Shown here piece after piece: positions 52,484 through 60,386 of a DNA stretch of 64,000 nucleotides. Within the stretch, counting starts at the first letter, position 1; each line of letters starts with the position of its first letter. The notes below the pieces were generated by a model, which was given only the letters and a program-made list of their open reading frames with translations, was not told the DNA's origin and searched no databases. The position numbers and the translations under genes are program-made. The stretch comes from Winogradskyella costae (lineage in GTDB: Bacteria > Bacteroidota > Bacteroidia > Flavobacteriales > Flavobacteriaceae): the NCBI RefSeq assembly GCF_013403865.1, contig NZ_JABFDK010000013.1:16179-80178 (forward strand). The letters are read 5' to 3'.

Positions 52484-53356
52484 TTAGTCTTTACCTACTT
52501 TAAATAAAAATGATTTTTCATCAGCTGTTAAACTTTCATAGCCACTTTTACTAATCTTATCGAGAATCGTATCAATCTTCTTTTGTTTATCTAACGCATC
52601 AGATGAATTTTTAGTCTTTTTAGCCGCTGTACTTTTTGTTTTATTCTTATGGACCGTTTTAAGATTAGACTTTGGTTTAAATAAATTCATAAAGCTATCC
52701 ATAGTGCGTTCAAAACCTTTTCCGATATCTGTACCTTTTAGTAGTTTGGTAGCATAAATGTACCCTAATAGATAACCTCCAAAATGTGCAACATAACCAC
52801 CTTGATTTAGGCCTAAAGACATTCTAAATAGATCTAAGCCAACAATAACCATGGCAATATACTTCCATTTTACATTAAAGGAATTGAATAATCTAATTTC
52901 GCTATTAGGCATATAAGCAGCCACAAAAAGTAGCAAGGCACTAACGCCAGCAGATGCCCCTACAAGTACACCTGAAGTATTAAAGACATTAGAAGGCATT
53001 AAGTTCGCTACGGCTAAATATGCTAAGCCGCCAAAAATAATTCCTAAGAAATAGATATTAAGAACCATTTTATCTCGAAATAGATTTGTTGTTATTCGAG
53101 ATAAATAATAAAGAAATAACATATTAAATGCTAAGTGCAACAATCCATTATGTAAAAAACCATAGGTAATTAAAGACCATGGTTGCATTATAAAATCTAG
53201 GATATCTAATGGCAATTCAAAATAGCTAAACAGATTAAATCGTAATAATGATTTAAAAATAAGTCCAATAAAAAACACAATAATATTAATGGCAATGATT
53301 TTACCAAAAACATCGAGGTTTTTAAACTTGTATTTCAAATCTTGAATCGTACCCAT
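52484..53356 (-). CDS. Rhomboid family intramembrane serine protease (second copy)
   Basis: 290-residue six-helix rhomboid. The active-site Ser is in G-A-S-A-G-V-S and the His in A-H-F-G-G-Y; the L1 HNGLLHLAFNM block is present. A basic, Lys-rich C-terminal tail (about 230-290) extends beyond the membrane part. The start MGTIQD was chosen so the gene does not overlap the upstream rhomboid gene; four codons earlier is another ATG. Confidence 0.88.
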   Translation of the reverse strand: MGTIQDLKYKFKNLDVFGKIIAINIIVFFIGLIFKSLLRFNLFSYFELPLDILDFIMQPWSLITYGFLHNGLLHLAFNMLFLYYLSRITTNLFRDKMVLNIYFLGIIFGGLAYLAVANLMPSNVFNTSGVLVGASAGVSALLLFVAAYMPNSEIRLFNSFNVKWKYIAMVIVGLDLFRMSLGLNQGGYVAHFGGYLLGYIYATKLLKGTDIGKGFERTMDSFMNLFKPKSNLKTVHKNKTKSTAAKKTKNSSDALDKQKKIDTILDKISKSGYESLTADEKSFLFKVGKD

Positions 53357-53358
53357 AA

Positions 53359-54180
53359 TTAGTTCCAACGGTATTTATTCATATCATTTCTCTTCCAATA
53401 CCACATAATTAAAAATCCTATTACTGCACCACCTACGTGAGCCATATATGCCGTATTACTAGGACTAAAGAAAGAGGTTCCGGTTATTGCCGAAATAACA
53501 TCCAATAATATTATTCCTGGTATAAAATACTTCGCTTTAATTGGTATCGGTAAAAATATCATCATTAATTCTGCATTAGGATTCATCATTCCGAAAGCAG
53601 CTAAAATTCCCATAATACAACCAGAAGCTCCTACCATAGCACTTCGGTTGAGAACATTTAAATCAAATAAGGCTTTAAAATTATCTCCTGTAATAGGTGT
53701 CGTAAAATTAACTTCATTTAACAATGGTATCATTTTCTGATGAAGAATTTCACTCTGAATATAATCACCAGAACGGGCATCTATATTCATTATCTTATGC
53801 AAAAGCTCGGTACTTAAATTTAAATCAGCAATACTTTGCATCGCTGTAAAATAATCAACATAATAATATCCTAATTGAAACAGTAAAGCTCCAAAACCAG
53901 CAGAAAAATATACGAACAAAAACTTTTTGGTACCTAATCGTTGCTCCACAGGCGTACCAAACATCCAAAGCGCAAACATATTAAATAGTAGATGCGTAGG
54001 ACTACCATGCATAAACATATGTGTGACCACTTGCCATGGTTGAAATAAATCATTTGTCGGAAAAAACATTGGGAACAAATTGTCAAATAATTTACCATCA
54101 CCCAATGTAACAGTTCCTATGAACATTACTACATTAATGATCAATAAATGTTTTACGGCATCTGTTATATTAAATCTCAT
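53359..54180 (-). CDS. Rhomboid family intramembrane serine protease (first copy)
   Basis: 273-residue rhomboid with Ser in G-A-S-G-C and His in A-H-V-G-G. Compared with its neighbour it has a long inserted loop (about residues 108-178) between helices, rich in charged residues. It follows mutL by three bases on the same strand. Tandem rhomboids next to mutL are common in Flavobacteriaceae. Substrates unknown. Confidence 0.9.
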   Translation of the reverse strand: MRFNITDAVKHLLIINVVMFIGTVTLGDGKLFDNLFPMFFPTNDLFQPWQVVTHMFMHGSPTHLLFNMFALWMFGTPVEQRLGTKKFLFVYFSAGFGALLFQLGYYYVDYFTAMQSIADLNLSTELLHKIMNIDARSGDYIQSEILHQKMIPLLNEVNFTTPITGDNFKALFDLNVLNRSAMVGASGCIMGILAAFGMMNPNAELMMIFLPIPIKAKYFIPGIILLDVISAITGTSFFSPSNTAYMAHVGGAVIGFLIMWYWKRNDMNKYRWN

Positions 54181-54183
54181 ATA

Positions 54184-56043
54184 CTACATGAATTTTTTTT
54201 CAATATCATCAACTGCCATCGTAATAAACGTTGGCCTATTGGTTGGTGATACATTTGGTTCCTTACAGGCAAACAAACTATTTACCATATGTTCTTGCTC
54301 TGTGCTATTTAATGACTGCCCGTTTTTAATTGCCAAACTCTTGGCCATAGACTTTGCCAATAAGTCCGCAGCACTAAAATTAGTGTCTGGCACGTCATTT
54401 TCTACATCACTAATTAATTGTTCTAAAATAATAGAAACTTCACTTTCTGGTACCCCAACAGGAACTCCAGTTATCATAATCTCTTTTGTATTAAATTCCG
54501 AAAACACAAAACCCGTATGCTCTAAATCGGCTTTCAAGTCTTCTATAATTTTTATTTCATTAGGTGTAAAATGCAATTGTAACGGAAATAATAATTGCTG
54601 ACTTGTCGCTTCCTTTATCGTAATATGTCTTAAAAAGTTTTCATATAAAATTCGCTGATGTGCCCTATTCTGATCAATCACTAACATACCAGATTTTAAG
54701 GTACTCACAATATATTTTTGTTGTAATTGAAATGTTGTTTTTCTAGTTTCAATAGATGAATCGCTAAAAATAGATTCATTTTTCGATTCACTTTCAAACG
54801 TCACTTGGCTAAAATCGGATTGCGAATTATTACCTTTCGATTCCAATCCTACATACAAGCTTTCCCATGATGCTGTTGGCGCAGACTTAAATCCGGTGTT
54901 ATGGCTTGTTGTTTTTTGCTTTATACCAGAATCATCTACAAAAGGATTAAAGCTACGATCCACTTCAATTGCAGGTGTAGACGCTTTTTTATCCTTATAA
55001 TCATATGGAGTATTCAAACTACTCTGATGTTCAAAATCTAAAACTGGTGCGATGTTAAACTGCCCTAAACTATGCTTCACAGCCGAGCGCAAAATGGCAT
55101 ACAGCGTGTGCTCATCATCAAACTTAATTTCAGTTTTTGTTGGATGAATATTAATATCTATCGATTTTGAATCGACGGTAAGATTTAAAAAGTAACTAGC
55201 GTGATAACCATCCTTTAACAAGCCTTCAAATGCCGATTTGATAGCATGATTTAAATATGGACTTTTAATAAAGCGTTGATTCACAAAAAAGAATTGCTCC
55301 GATTTCGTTTTCTTCGAAAAGTTAGGTTTCCCTACAAACCCTGAGATTTTCAAGACTTCAGTTTCCTCTTCCACTGGCACCAGTTTCTCATTGGTTTTAG
55401 TTCCAAAAATATGAACAACCCGTTGTCTATAATTTTCTTGAGGAACATTAAACAAATCTGTACCATTATGATAAAAAGCAAAAGCAATATCGGGATGTGC
55501 TAATGCCACACGATGAAACTCGTCTGTAATATGGCGAAGTTCCACAGTATCTGACTTTAAAAAATTGCGTCTTGCCGGAATATTAAAAAATAAGTGCTTT
55601 ACGGAAACCGACGTTCCTGTTGGAATTACGGCAACCTCTTGCGATTTCACCTCACTACCCTCAATAACAATGGTCGTCCCTAAGTCGTCCTCGTCTTGTT
55701 TCGTTTTTAATTCAACATGTGCAATTGCAGCAATACTAGCTAAAGCCTCCCCCCTAAATCCCTTAGTGTTAAGTTGAAATAAATCTTCAGCAGCTTTAAT
55801 TTTTGATGTAGCATGACGCTCAAAACTAAGACGAGCATCAGTAACACTCATTCCTTTACCGTTATCGATAACTTGTACTAAGGTTTTTCCAGCATCTTTA
55901 ATAATGAGTTTAATTTCTGTAGCGTTGGCATCTATGGCGTTCTCCAATAGTTCTTTGACTACCGAAGCCGGACGCTGAACCACCTCACCTGCTGCAATTT
56001 GGTTAGCGACATGGTCTGGTAAAAGTTGAATAATATCTGACAT
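54184..56043 (-). CDS. mutL: DNA mismatch repair protein MutL
   Basis: 619-residue GHKL-ATPase. The N-terminal motifs ENAIDANAT, DNGKGM and TKGFRGEALASI are intact, with the S5 region following. The C-terminal dimerisation domain is complete, but the DQHAxxE metal-binding motif of nicking MutL proteins reads D457-Q-N-R-A-H-Q-R-I-L-Y-E, so the endonuclease site looks altered. It overlaps the upstream small membrane gene by one base. Confidence 0.94.
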   Translation of the reverse strand: MSDIIQLLPDHVANQIAAGEVVQRPASVVKELLENAIDANATEIKLIIKDAGKTLVQVIDNGKGMSVTDARLSFERHATSKIKAAEDLFQLNTKGFRGEALASIAAIAHVELKTKQDEDDLGTTIVIEGSEVKSQEVAVIPTGTSVSVKHLFFNIPARRNFLKSDTVELRHITDEFHRVALAHPDIAFAFYHNGTDLFNVPQENYRQRVVHIFGTKTNEKLVPVEEETEVLKISGFVGKPNFSKKTKSEQFFFVNQRFIKSPYLNHAIKSAFEGLLKDGYHASYFLNLTVDSKSIDINIHPTKTEIKFDDEHTLYAILRSAVKHSLGQFNIAPVLDFEHQSSLNTPYDYKDKKASTPAIEVDRSFNPFVDDSGIKQKTTSHNTGFKSAPTASWESLYVGLESKGNNSQSDFSQVTFESESKNESIFSDSSIETRKTTFQLQQKYIVSTLKSGMLVIDQNRAHQRILYENFLRHITIKEATSQQLLFPLQLHFTPNEIKIIEDLKADLEHTGFVFSEFNTKEIMITGVPVGVPESEVSIILEQLISDVENDVPDTNFSAADLLAKSMAKSLAIKNGQSLNSTEQEHMVNSLFACKEPNVSPTNRPTFITMAVDDIEKKFM

Positions 56044-56327
56044 TAGCTTTGTGGAAGAAAAATAGATAAATCGAAACCAATGATAAACAAAAACAGTAAA
56101 ACTAAAATTGCTACAATAATAATAACGCGTTTATTAACATTATCATCTGGATTATGCTTGTAATCATTAATAGCAGCACTAAATTTTCCTTTAATACCTT
56201 TAGCCGGAGATATTGAAGTTCTATGCTCATCAAACTTATGTTTAAGTTCAAATGGATTACCATCCCCTTTGTAATAACGTGGTTGATAATTAAACTTTTT
56301 ATTTTTTTTCAATTTCATGAATCCCAT
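56043..56327 (-). CDS. Small conserved membrane protein upstream of mutL
   Basis: 94-residue protein with a basic N-terminal region (KKNKKFNYQPRY) and one C-terminal transmembrane helix (about 68-88). In Flavobacteriaceae such genes are sometimes mislabelled riboflavin synthase subunit beta; nothing in the sequence supports that. It shares the N-K-K/R-F-N-Y-x-P-R motif with the next gene upstream. A start three codons later is possible. Confidence 0.75.
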   Translation of the reverse strand: MGFMKLKKNKKFNYQPRYYKGDGNPFELKHKFDEHRTSISPAKGIKGKFSAAINDYKHNPDDNVNKRVIIIVAILVLLFLFIIGFDLSIFLPQS

Positions 56328-56338
56328 AACATTCTTAT

Positions 56339-56551
56339 CTAGATATATTCTTCAAGAATATAAATTAAAACAAAAATCAAAACTAATAAGATGATTAAAG
56401 CTGGTAAGGTAGAAAGTAATTTACCTCTACTTTTGTCTCCACCTTTAGCATCATTCCATTTTGCTTCGAAGTCGGCTCTCGACTTTTTGTCTTCGGAATC
56501 CTGAAAACGAGGTTTATAGTTAAAACGTTTATTTTTTCTTTGCTTAAACAA
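56339..56551 (-). CDS. Small conserved membrane protein (paralog of neighbour)
   Basis: 70-residue protein starting MFKQRKNKRFNYKPRF with one C-terminal transmembrane helix (about 48-66). The N-terminal motif matches the 94-residue neighbour, so the two are likely diverged copies. First gene of the mutL/rhomboid/EEP operon, with a TACTTTTG promoter element 30 bases upstream. Function unknown. Confidence 0.75.
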   Translation of the reverse strand: MFKQRKNKRFNYKPRFQDSEDKKSRADFEAKWNDAKGGDKSRGKLLSTLPALIILLVLIFVLIYILEEYI

Positions 56552-56580
56552 GTGGCTCTTAAATTAAACTTGATTAATCT

Positions 56581-56588
56581 CAAAAGTA
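56581..56588 (-). promoter_or_regulatory. Bacteroidota -7 element (mutL operon)
   Basis: TACTTTTG on the minus strand matches TAnnTTTG and lies 30 bases before the first gene. No clear -33 box was found. Confidence 0.4.
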
Positions 56589-56650
56589 CTGAAAATACGA
56601 GGAATTATACCTTAAGGATTCCTTAAAATTATTAACAAAAAGGATGCCAG

Positions 56651-56692
56651 AGTTTGCAGTTTGCAGTTTGCAGTTTGCAGTTTGCAGTTTGC
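56651..56692. repeat. Six tandem copies of a 7-base repeat (AGTTTGC)
   Basis: Six perfect AGTTTGC units, followed by AT-rich sequence and, at about 56748-56778, a degenerate AACTGAGGACTGAG repeat. It lies between ribH and the mutL operon and overlaps no gene. Such short repeats are frequent in flavobacterial intergenic DNA. Confidence 0.95.
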
Positions 56693-56779
56693 AAAATTAA
56701 ATTTTAGCCTATCACAAAATATAAGTGTATATTGTTATAAGGCGATGTGACTGCCAACTGAGGACTGAGAACTGATTAC

Positions 56780-57286
56780 TTACAACGTCTCTTTACGTAA
56801 AGCCGCCATCTTTATAGCCGCAATAGCCGCTTCGGTACCTTTATTACCATGTATGCCGCCAGAACGGTCAATAGATTGTTGCATCGTATTATCGGTAAGC
56901 ACACAAAAAATCACAGGGATATCTCCTTTTACATTAAGATCTTTAATGCCTTGAGTAACCCCTTCACATACAAAATCAAAATGCTTTGTTTCACCTTGGA
57001 TTACACAACCAATTACGATAATAGCATCTAACATTCCGGAGTCTGCATAAATACTTTTACTCATTCTAGCTGCACCATAGGTTAGCTCAAAAGCACCAGG
57101 CACATTCCAGCGGACAATGTTTTGCTTGATTGCCCCACAATCTAAAAGGGCTTCAAAAGCACCTTCCCATAACCCTTCGGTGATGGTGTCGTTCCATTCT
57201 GAAACAACAATCCCAAACCGAAAATCTTTCGCGTTTGGGATTGTTGCTTTATCGTAAGCCGATAAATTATGATTTGCTGTAGCCAT
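56780..57286 (-). CDS. ribH: 6,7-dimethyl-8-ribityllumazine synthase
   Basis: 168-residue enzyme forming lumazine, the penultimate step of riboflavin synthesis. Conserved blocks are the VSEWNDTIT substrate loop, the WNVPGAFELTYGA phosphate-binding loop, GCVIQGETKHFDFV with the catalytic His, and NKGTEAA near the end. It is three bases from the TPR gene, so the two are co-transcribed. Confidence 0.95.
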   Translation of the reverse strand: MATANHNLSAYDKATIPNAKDFRFGIVVSEWNDTITEGLWEGAFEALLDCGAIKQNIVRWNVPGAFELTYGAARMSKSIYADSGMLDAIIVIGCVIQGETKHFDFVCEGVTQGIKDLNVKGDIPVIFCVLTDNTMQQSIDRSGGIHGNKGTEAAIAAIKMAALRKETL

Positions 57287-57289
57287 ATA

Positions 57290-58054
57290 CTATGAGCTTG
57301 CTTCTACTTTTCCGATTAAAACATCTGCATTCTTAGCTTCAGTTGAAGCAGAAAATTCAGATTTAATACGATTTAAATATTCTAACGCTTTAGCATTTTC
57401 TCCTAAATCAATAGCAACGCGCGCTGCTTTCATTAAATATAAAGGAGTTGTAAATTCATTTACGTTAGCTTTAAATGCTTTTTCGTAATAACCTAAAGCA
57501 TCCGATTTTTGATCGAGTTGCACAAATGCATCACCAATACCACCTTTAGCGATAGGGTTTAACATTTTATCATCACTAGAAAAATTTCCTAAATGCTCAA
57601 CAGCATTCTGGTAATCTTTTAAATTTAAATATGCCATACCAGCATAATAACTTGCTAAATTAGCAGCAGGACTTCCGCCATACTCACTGATAATATCTAG
57701 CATACCGTATTTTCCTTCACCTCCGTCTAAAGACATTCTATAAAGTGAATCTGAAGACATACCACTTACAGCATCATCAAAATACTTTTTTGCAGTATAC
57801 ATTTCGTTCATAGCATCCTTTTGTTGTGGCTCTGCTACTAATTTATTATACCCCAAGTATCCTAAGACGATTAAAGCTACTGCGCCAACAAAACCTAAAA
57901 TATACTTTTGGTTCTTAACGGCCCACTCTTCTGTTTTGGAAGCACCTTCATCTAAAGTGTTAAACACTTCTGCTGTTGTTGATTCTTCTTCGAAAACCTC
58001 TTCCTTCTCTTTTACTGTCTTTGGTTTGTAGCCTCTTTTCTTATACGTTGCCAT
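57290..58054 (-). CDS. Tetratricopeptide repeat membrane protein
   Basis: 254-residue protein with a basic/acidic cytosolic N-terminus, one transmembrane helix (about 52-70) and four or so TPR units on the outer side (AGMAYLNLKDYQNAVEHLGNF is a clear one). The layout resembles YfgM/ancillary SecYEG-type proteins. It is paired with ribH in many Flavobacteriaceae. Function is a scaffold or chaperone by family. Confidence 0.85.
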   Translation of the reverse strand: MATYKKRGYKPKTVKEKEEVFEEESTTAEVFNTLDEGASKTEEWAVKNQKYILGFVGAVALIVLGYLGYNKLVAEPQQKDAMNEMYTAKKYFDDAVSGMSSDSLYRMSLDGGEGKYGMLDIISEYGGSPAANLASYYAGMAYLNLKDYQNAVEHLGNFSSDDKMLNPIAKGGIGDAFVQLDQKSDALGYYEKAFKANVNEFTTPLYLMKAARVAIDLGENAKALEYLNRIKSEFSASTEAKNADVLIGKVEASS

Positions 58055-58076
58055 AACTTGTCATTTTGTGCGTCCG

Positions 58077-58084
58077 CAAAAATA
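58077..58084 (-). promoter_or_regulatory. Bacteroidota -7 element (TPR-ribH operon)
   Basis: TATTTTTG on the minus strand matches TAnnTTTG, 23 bases before the TPR start; divergent from the recF element 40 bases away. Confidence 0.4.
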
Positions 58085-58120
58085 AAATTTTTATTGGGAT
58101 TTAAAAGCCTATTTATTTGT

Positions 58121-58128
58121 TATTTTTG
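58121..58128 (+). promoter_or_regulatory. Bacteroidota -7 element (recF operon)
   Basis: TATTTTTG matches TAnnTTTG, 67 bases before the recF ATG. The closest -33-like ATTG is 24 bases upstream, slightly long. Confidence 0.35.
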
Positions 58129-58194
58129 AATTATTAATTACACCTTGAAAATGCTTGATTACATCAGTAAAACCAAGCATAATGTTATTTTTTC

Positions 58195-59274
58195 ATGAAT
58201 CTAAACACACTATCTTTAGTTAATTATAAAAATTTTGAAAGTCAGGTTTTCGATTTCGACGTCAAAATCAATTGTTTTGTTGGAGCCAATGGTATTGGAA
58301 AAACCAACGCTTTAGACGCCATTTATCATTTAGCTTTTGGAAAAAGTTACTTTAATCCTATTGCTGTTCAAAATATCAACCACAATGCAGAGTTTTTTGT
58401 TGTGGATGGTAATTTCATTAAAAATGAACGCACCGAAAAAATCATTGTATCCTTAAAACGCGGTCAGAAAAAAGTAATAAAAAAGAATGGAAAGGCCTAC
58501 GAAAAGTTTAGTGAGCATATAGGATTTATTCCCCTTGTTATTATTTCACCCGCAGATCGCGACTTAATTATTGAAGGTAGTGATACCAGACGTAAATTTA
58601 TTGATAGTGTTATTTCGCAGAGTGATAAAAGTTATTTAACAGAACTCATTAATTATAATAAGGTACTTTCTCAACGGAATGCATTACTAAAATATTTCGC
58701 AGTTAACCATACCTTTAATAATGATACGCTGTCTATATATAATGAGCAACTCCATAACTACGGTACTGAAATATTCAAAAAACGAGATGCGTTCTTAAAA
58801 ACATTTATTCCCATTTTTAAAGCGCGCTATGAAGCCATTAGCCAAAGTAAAGAAACAATTGATCTACACTATAAAAGCGATTTATTTGATGACGAATTAA
58901 TCGATCTATTAAAAAAGACAATTAATAAAGATAAAGCCATACAATATACTACGGTTGGTGCACACAAAGATGATTTAGTGTTTTTGATTGACGACTTCCC
59001 AATCAAGAAATTTGGTAGCCAAGGGCAGCAGAAATCCTTTTTAATAGCGTTGAAGCTGGCGCAATTCGATTTTATAAAACTACAAAGTGGAGTCTCTCCT
59101 ATTCTATTATTAGATGACATTTTTGATAAGTTAGATGAAAACCGTGTAGCGCAAATCATCAATCTCGTAGATGACGAGCATTTCGGACAAATCTTTATAA
59201 GCGACACACATGCCGAACGCACTGAAGATGTGATAAAGCAAACCCACCAATCCTATAAAATTTTCAAATTATGA
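58195..59274 (+). CDS. recF: DNA replication and repair protein RecF
   Basis: 359-residue SMC-like ATPase loading RecA at gaps. Walker A is G30-A-N-G-I-G-K-T37, the signature motif is FGSQGQQKS and Walker B is [11 protein letters not shown]. The next gene overlaps its stop by four bases (ATGA). Confidence 0.95.
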   Translation: MNLNTLSLVNYKNFESQVFDFDVKINCFVGANGIGKTNALDAIYHLAFGKSYFNPIAVQNINHNAEFFVVDGNFIKNERTEKIIVSLKRGQKKVIKKNGKAYEKFSEHIGFIPLVIISPADRDLIIEGSDTRRKFIDSVISQSDKSYLTELINYNKVLSQRNALLKYFAVNHTFNNDTLSIYNEQLHNYGTEIFKKRDAFLKTFIPIFKARYEAISQSKETIDLHYKSDLFDDELIDLLKKTINKDKAIQYTTVGAHKDDLVFLIDDFPIKKFGSQGQQKSFLIALKLAQFDFIKLQSGVSPILLLDDIFDKLDENRVAQIINLVDDEHFGQIFISDTHAERTEDVIKQTHQSYKIFKL

Positions 59275-59690
59275 AAAACTACTATTGGCTACTCTGCCTT
59301 TTTATATTGAGCTGCTCTAAAAACCCTAAAACTTACATTGCACATGTAGAAGGGTATTGGGAAATTGAGGAAGTGACCATGGCTGATGGCAGTAAAAAAG
59401 AGTATAAATTCAACGAAACTATAGATTACATAAGTGTAAATGATAGCTTAAAGGGCTTCAGAAAAAAGCTAAAACCAGGCATTAACGACACCTATTTTAC
59501 ATCTGATGATGCGGAGACCATTCAACTAAAAATTGAGGATAACAAATTAAACATGTATTACACAACTCCTTATGCGAATTGGAAAGAGACAGTTTTAGAG
59601 GCCTCTCCCACTCAACTTAAAATCATTAATGAGGATGAAAATGTATATCTTTACAAACGTTACACTTCTATAAAATTAGATTTAGAATAA
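59271..59690 (+). CDS. Small lipocalin-like lipoprotein
   Basis: 139-residue lipoprotein (lipobox LSC near residue 15) with a predominantly beta pattern and the stretch [22 protein letters not shown] (first part), typical of Bacteroidota lipocalin-like proteins. It is translationally coupled to recF. Function unknown. Confidence 0.75.
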   Translation: MKNYYWLLCLFILSCSKNPKTYIAHVEGYWEIEEVTMADGSKKEYKFNETIDYISVNDSLKGFRKKLKPGINDTYFTSDDAETIQLKIEDNKLNMYYTTPYANWKETVLEASPTQLKIINEDENVYLYKRYTSIKLDLE

Positions 59691-59741
59691 TTTCAATTAC
59701 CTGAGTAATAGAGCGATTAAAACACGTAAAGACAATTAGAG

Positions 59742-60038
59742 ATGGCAAAACGAAATAACGACAACCAACCGATTCAAGATATTTTAAAAGAATTTGTGCA
59801 AACCAACAATTTACAATCTGGTTTAGACAAAGTAGATGTGCGCGAAGCATGGGCCAATCTTATGGGAAATGGTGTTAATAATTATACCACAGCAATTGAA
59901 TTAAAACACGATACACTCTATGTACAACTTAGCTCTAGTGTGCTACGCGAAGAATTGAGTTATGGTACAGATAAAATTATAAAGATGCTCAATGAATCCT
60001 TAAGAAAGGAAGTCGTTAAAAAGTTAGTGCTTCGATAG
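59742..60038 (+). CDS. DUF721 domain-containing protein (RNA-binding, DciA-like)
   Basis: 98-residue DUF721/DciA-type protein, with VREAWANLMGNGV and ELKHDTLYVQLSSSVLREELSY being the family pattern. Proteins of this family bind the replicative helicase or nucleic acid. It follows recF and the lipoprotein, a usual position in Bacteroidota. Confidence 0.88.
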   Translation: MAKRNNDNQPIQDILKEFVQTNNLQSGLDKVDVREAWANLMGNGVNNYTTAIELKHDTLYVQLSSSVLREELSYGTDKIIKMLNESLRKEVVKKLVLR

Positions 60039-60386
60039 TTTTCTGCCTTTAGCCTTTAGAAAATTAGTTATTCATTTTTAATTTAGTTCTTAAAATTTTA
60101 ATTTTCCTTCTTTTTATCTGTGCATCTCTATGCAACCTCCGTAAATCTTCGTGTAAACTCTGTGTCGCTCAGTGTAAAAATGTCGTATACTTCAAAAAAA
60201 AAAAACCATCAAATACCACTACAATCTCTCGCGTATAGCCGTTAAGTTGCAAAGCTTCTACCCCTTCGTATTTCGTGCTAATTTCAATGGCACTAACTCA
60301 CATTCAACAGTACTAATAATTAGTGCAGTGCGTATCTGAAATTAACAATAATTTTCCTATTTTTAAATTCTCTATAATTTAGCTTC
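60039..60386. other. Non-coding gap with degenerate repeat-like text
   Basis: About 350 bases without a credible gene. Positions about 60118-60180 contain a GTGTAAACTCTGTGTCGCTCAGTGTAA-like stretch, a degenerate repeat of a kind often seen between flavobacterial genes. A run of ten A lies near 60193. I see no terminator after the DUF721 gene that I would defend. Confidence 0.5.

Noticed and set aside
56043..56327. Riboflavin synthase subunit beta
   Set aside because: The name has no sequence support; the true lumazine synthase is at 56780-57286.
56651..56692. CRISPR array
   Set aside because: The repeat unit is seven bases with no spacers; it is a simple tandem repeat.
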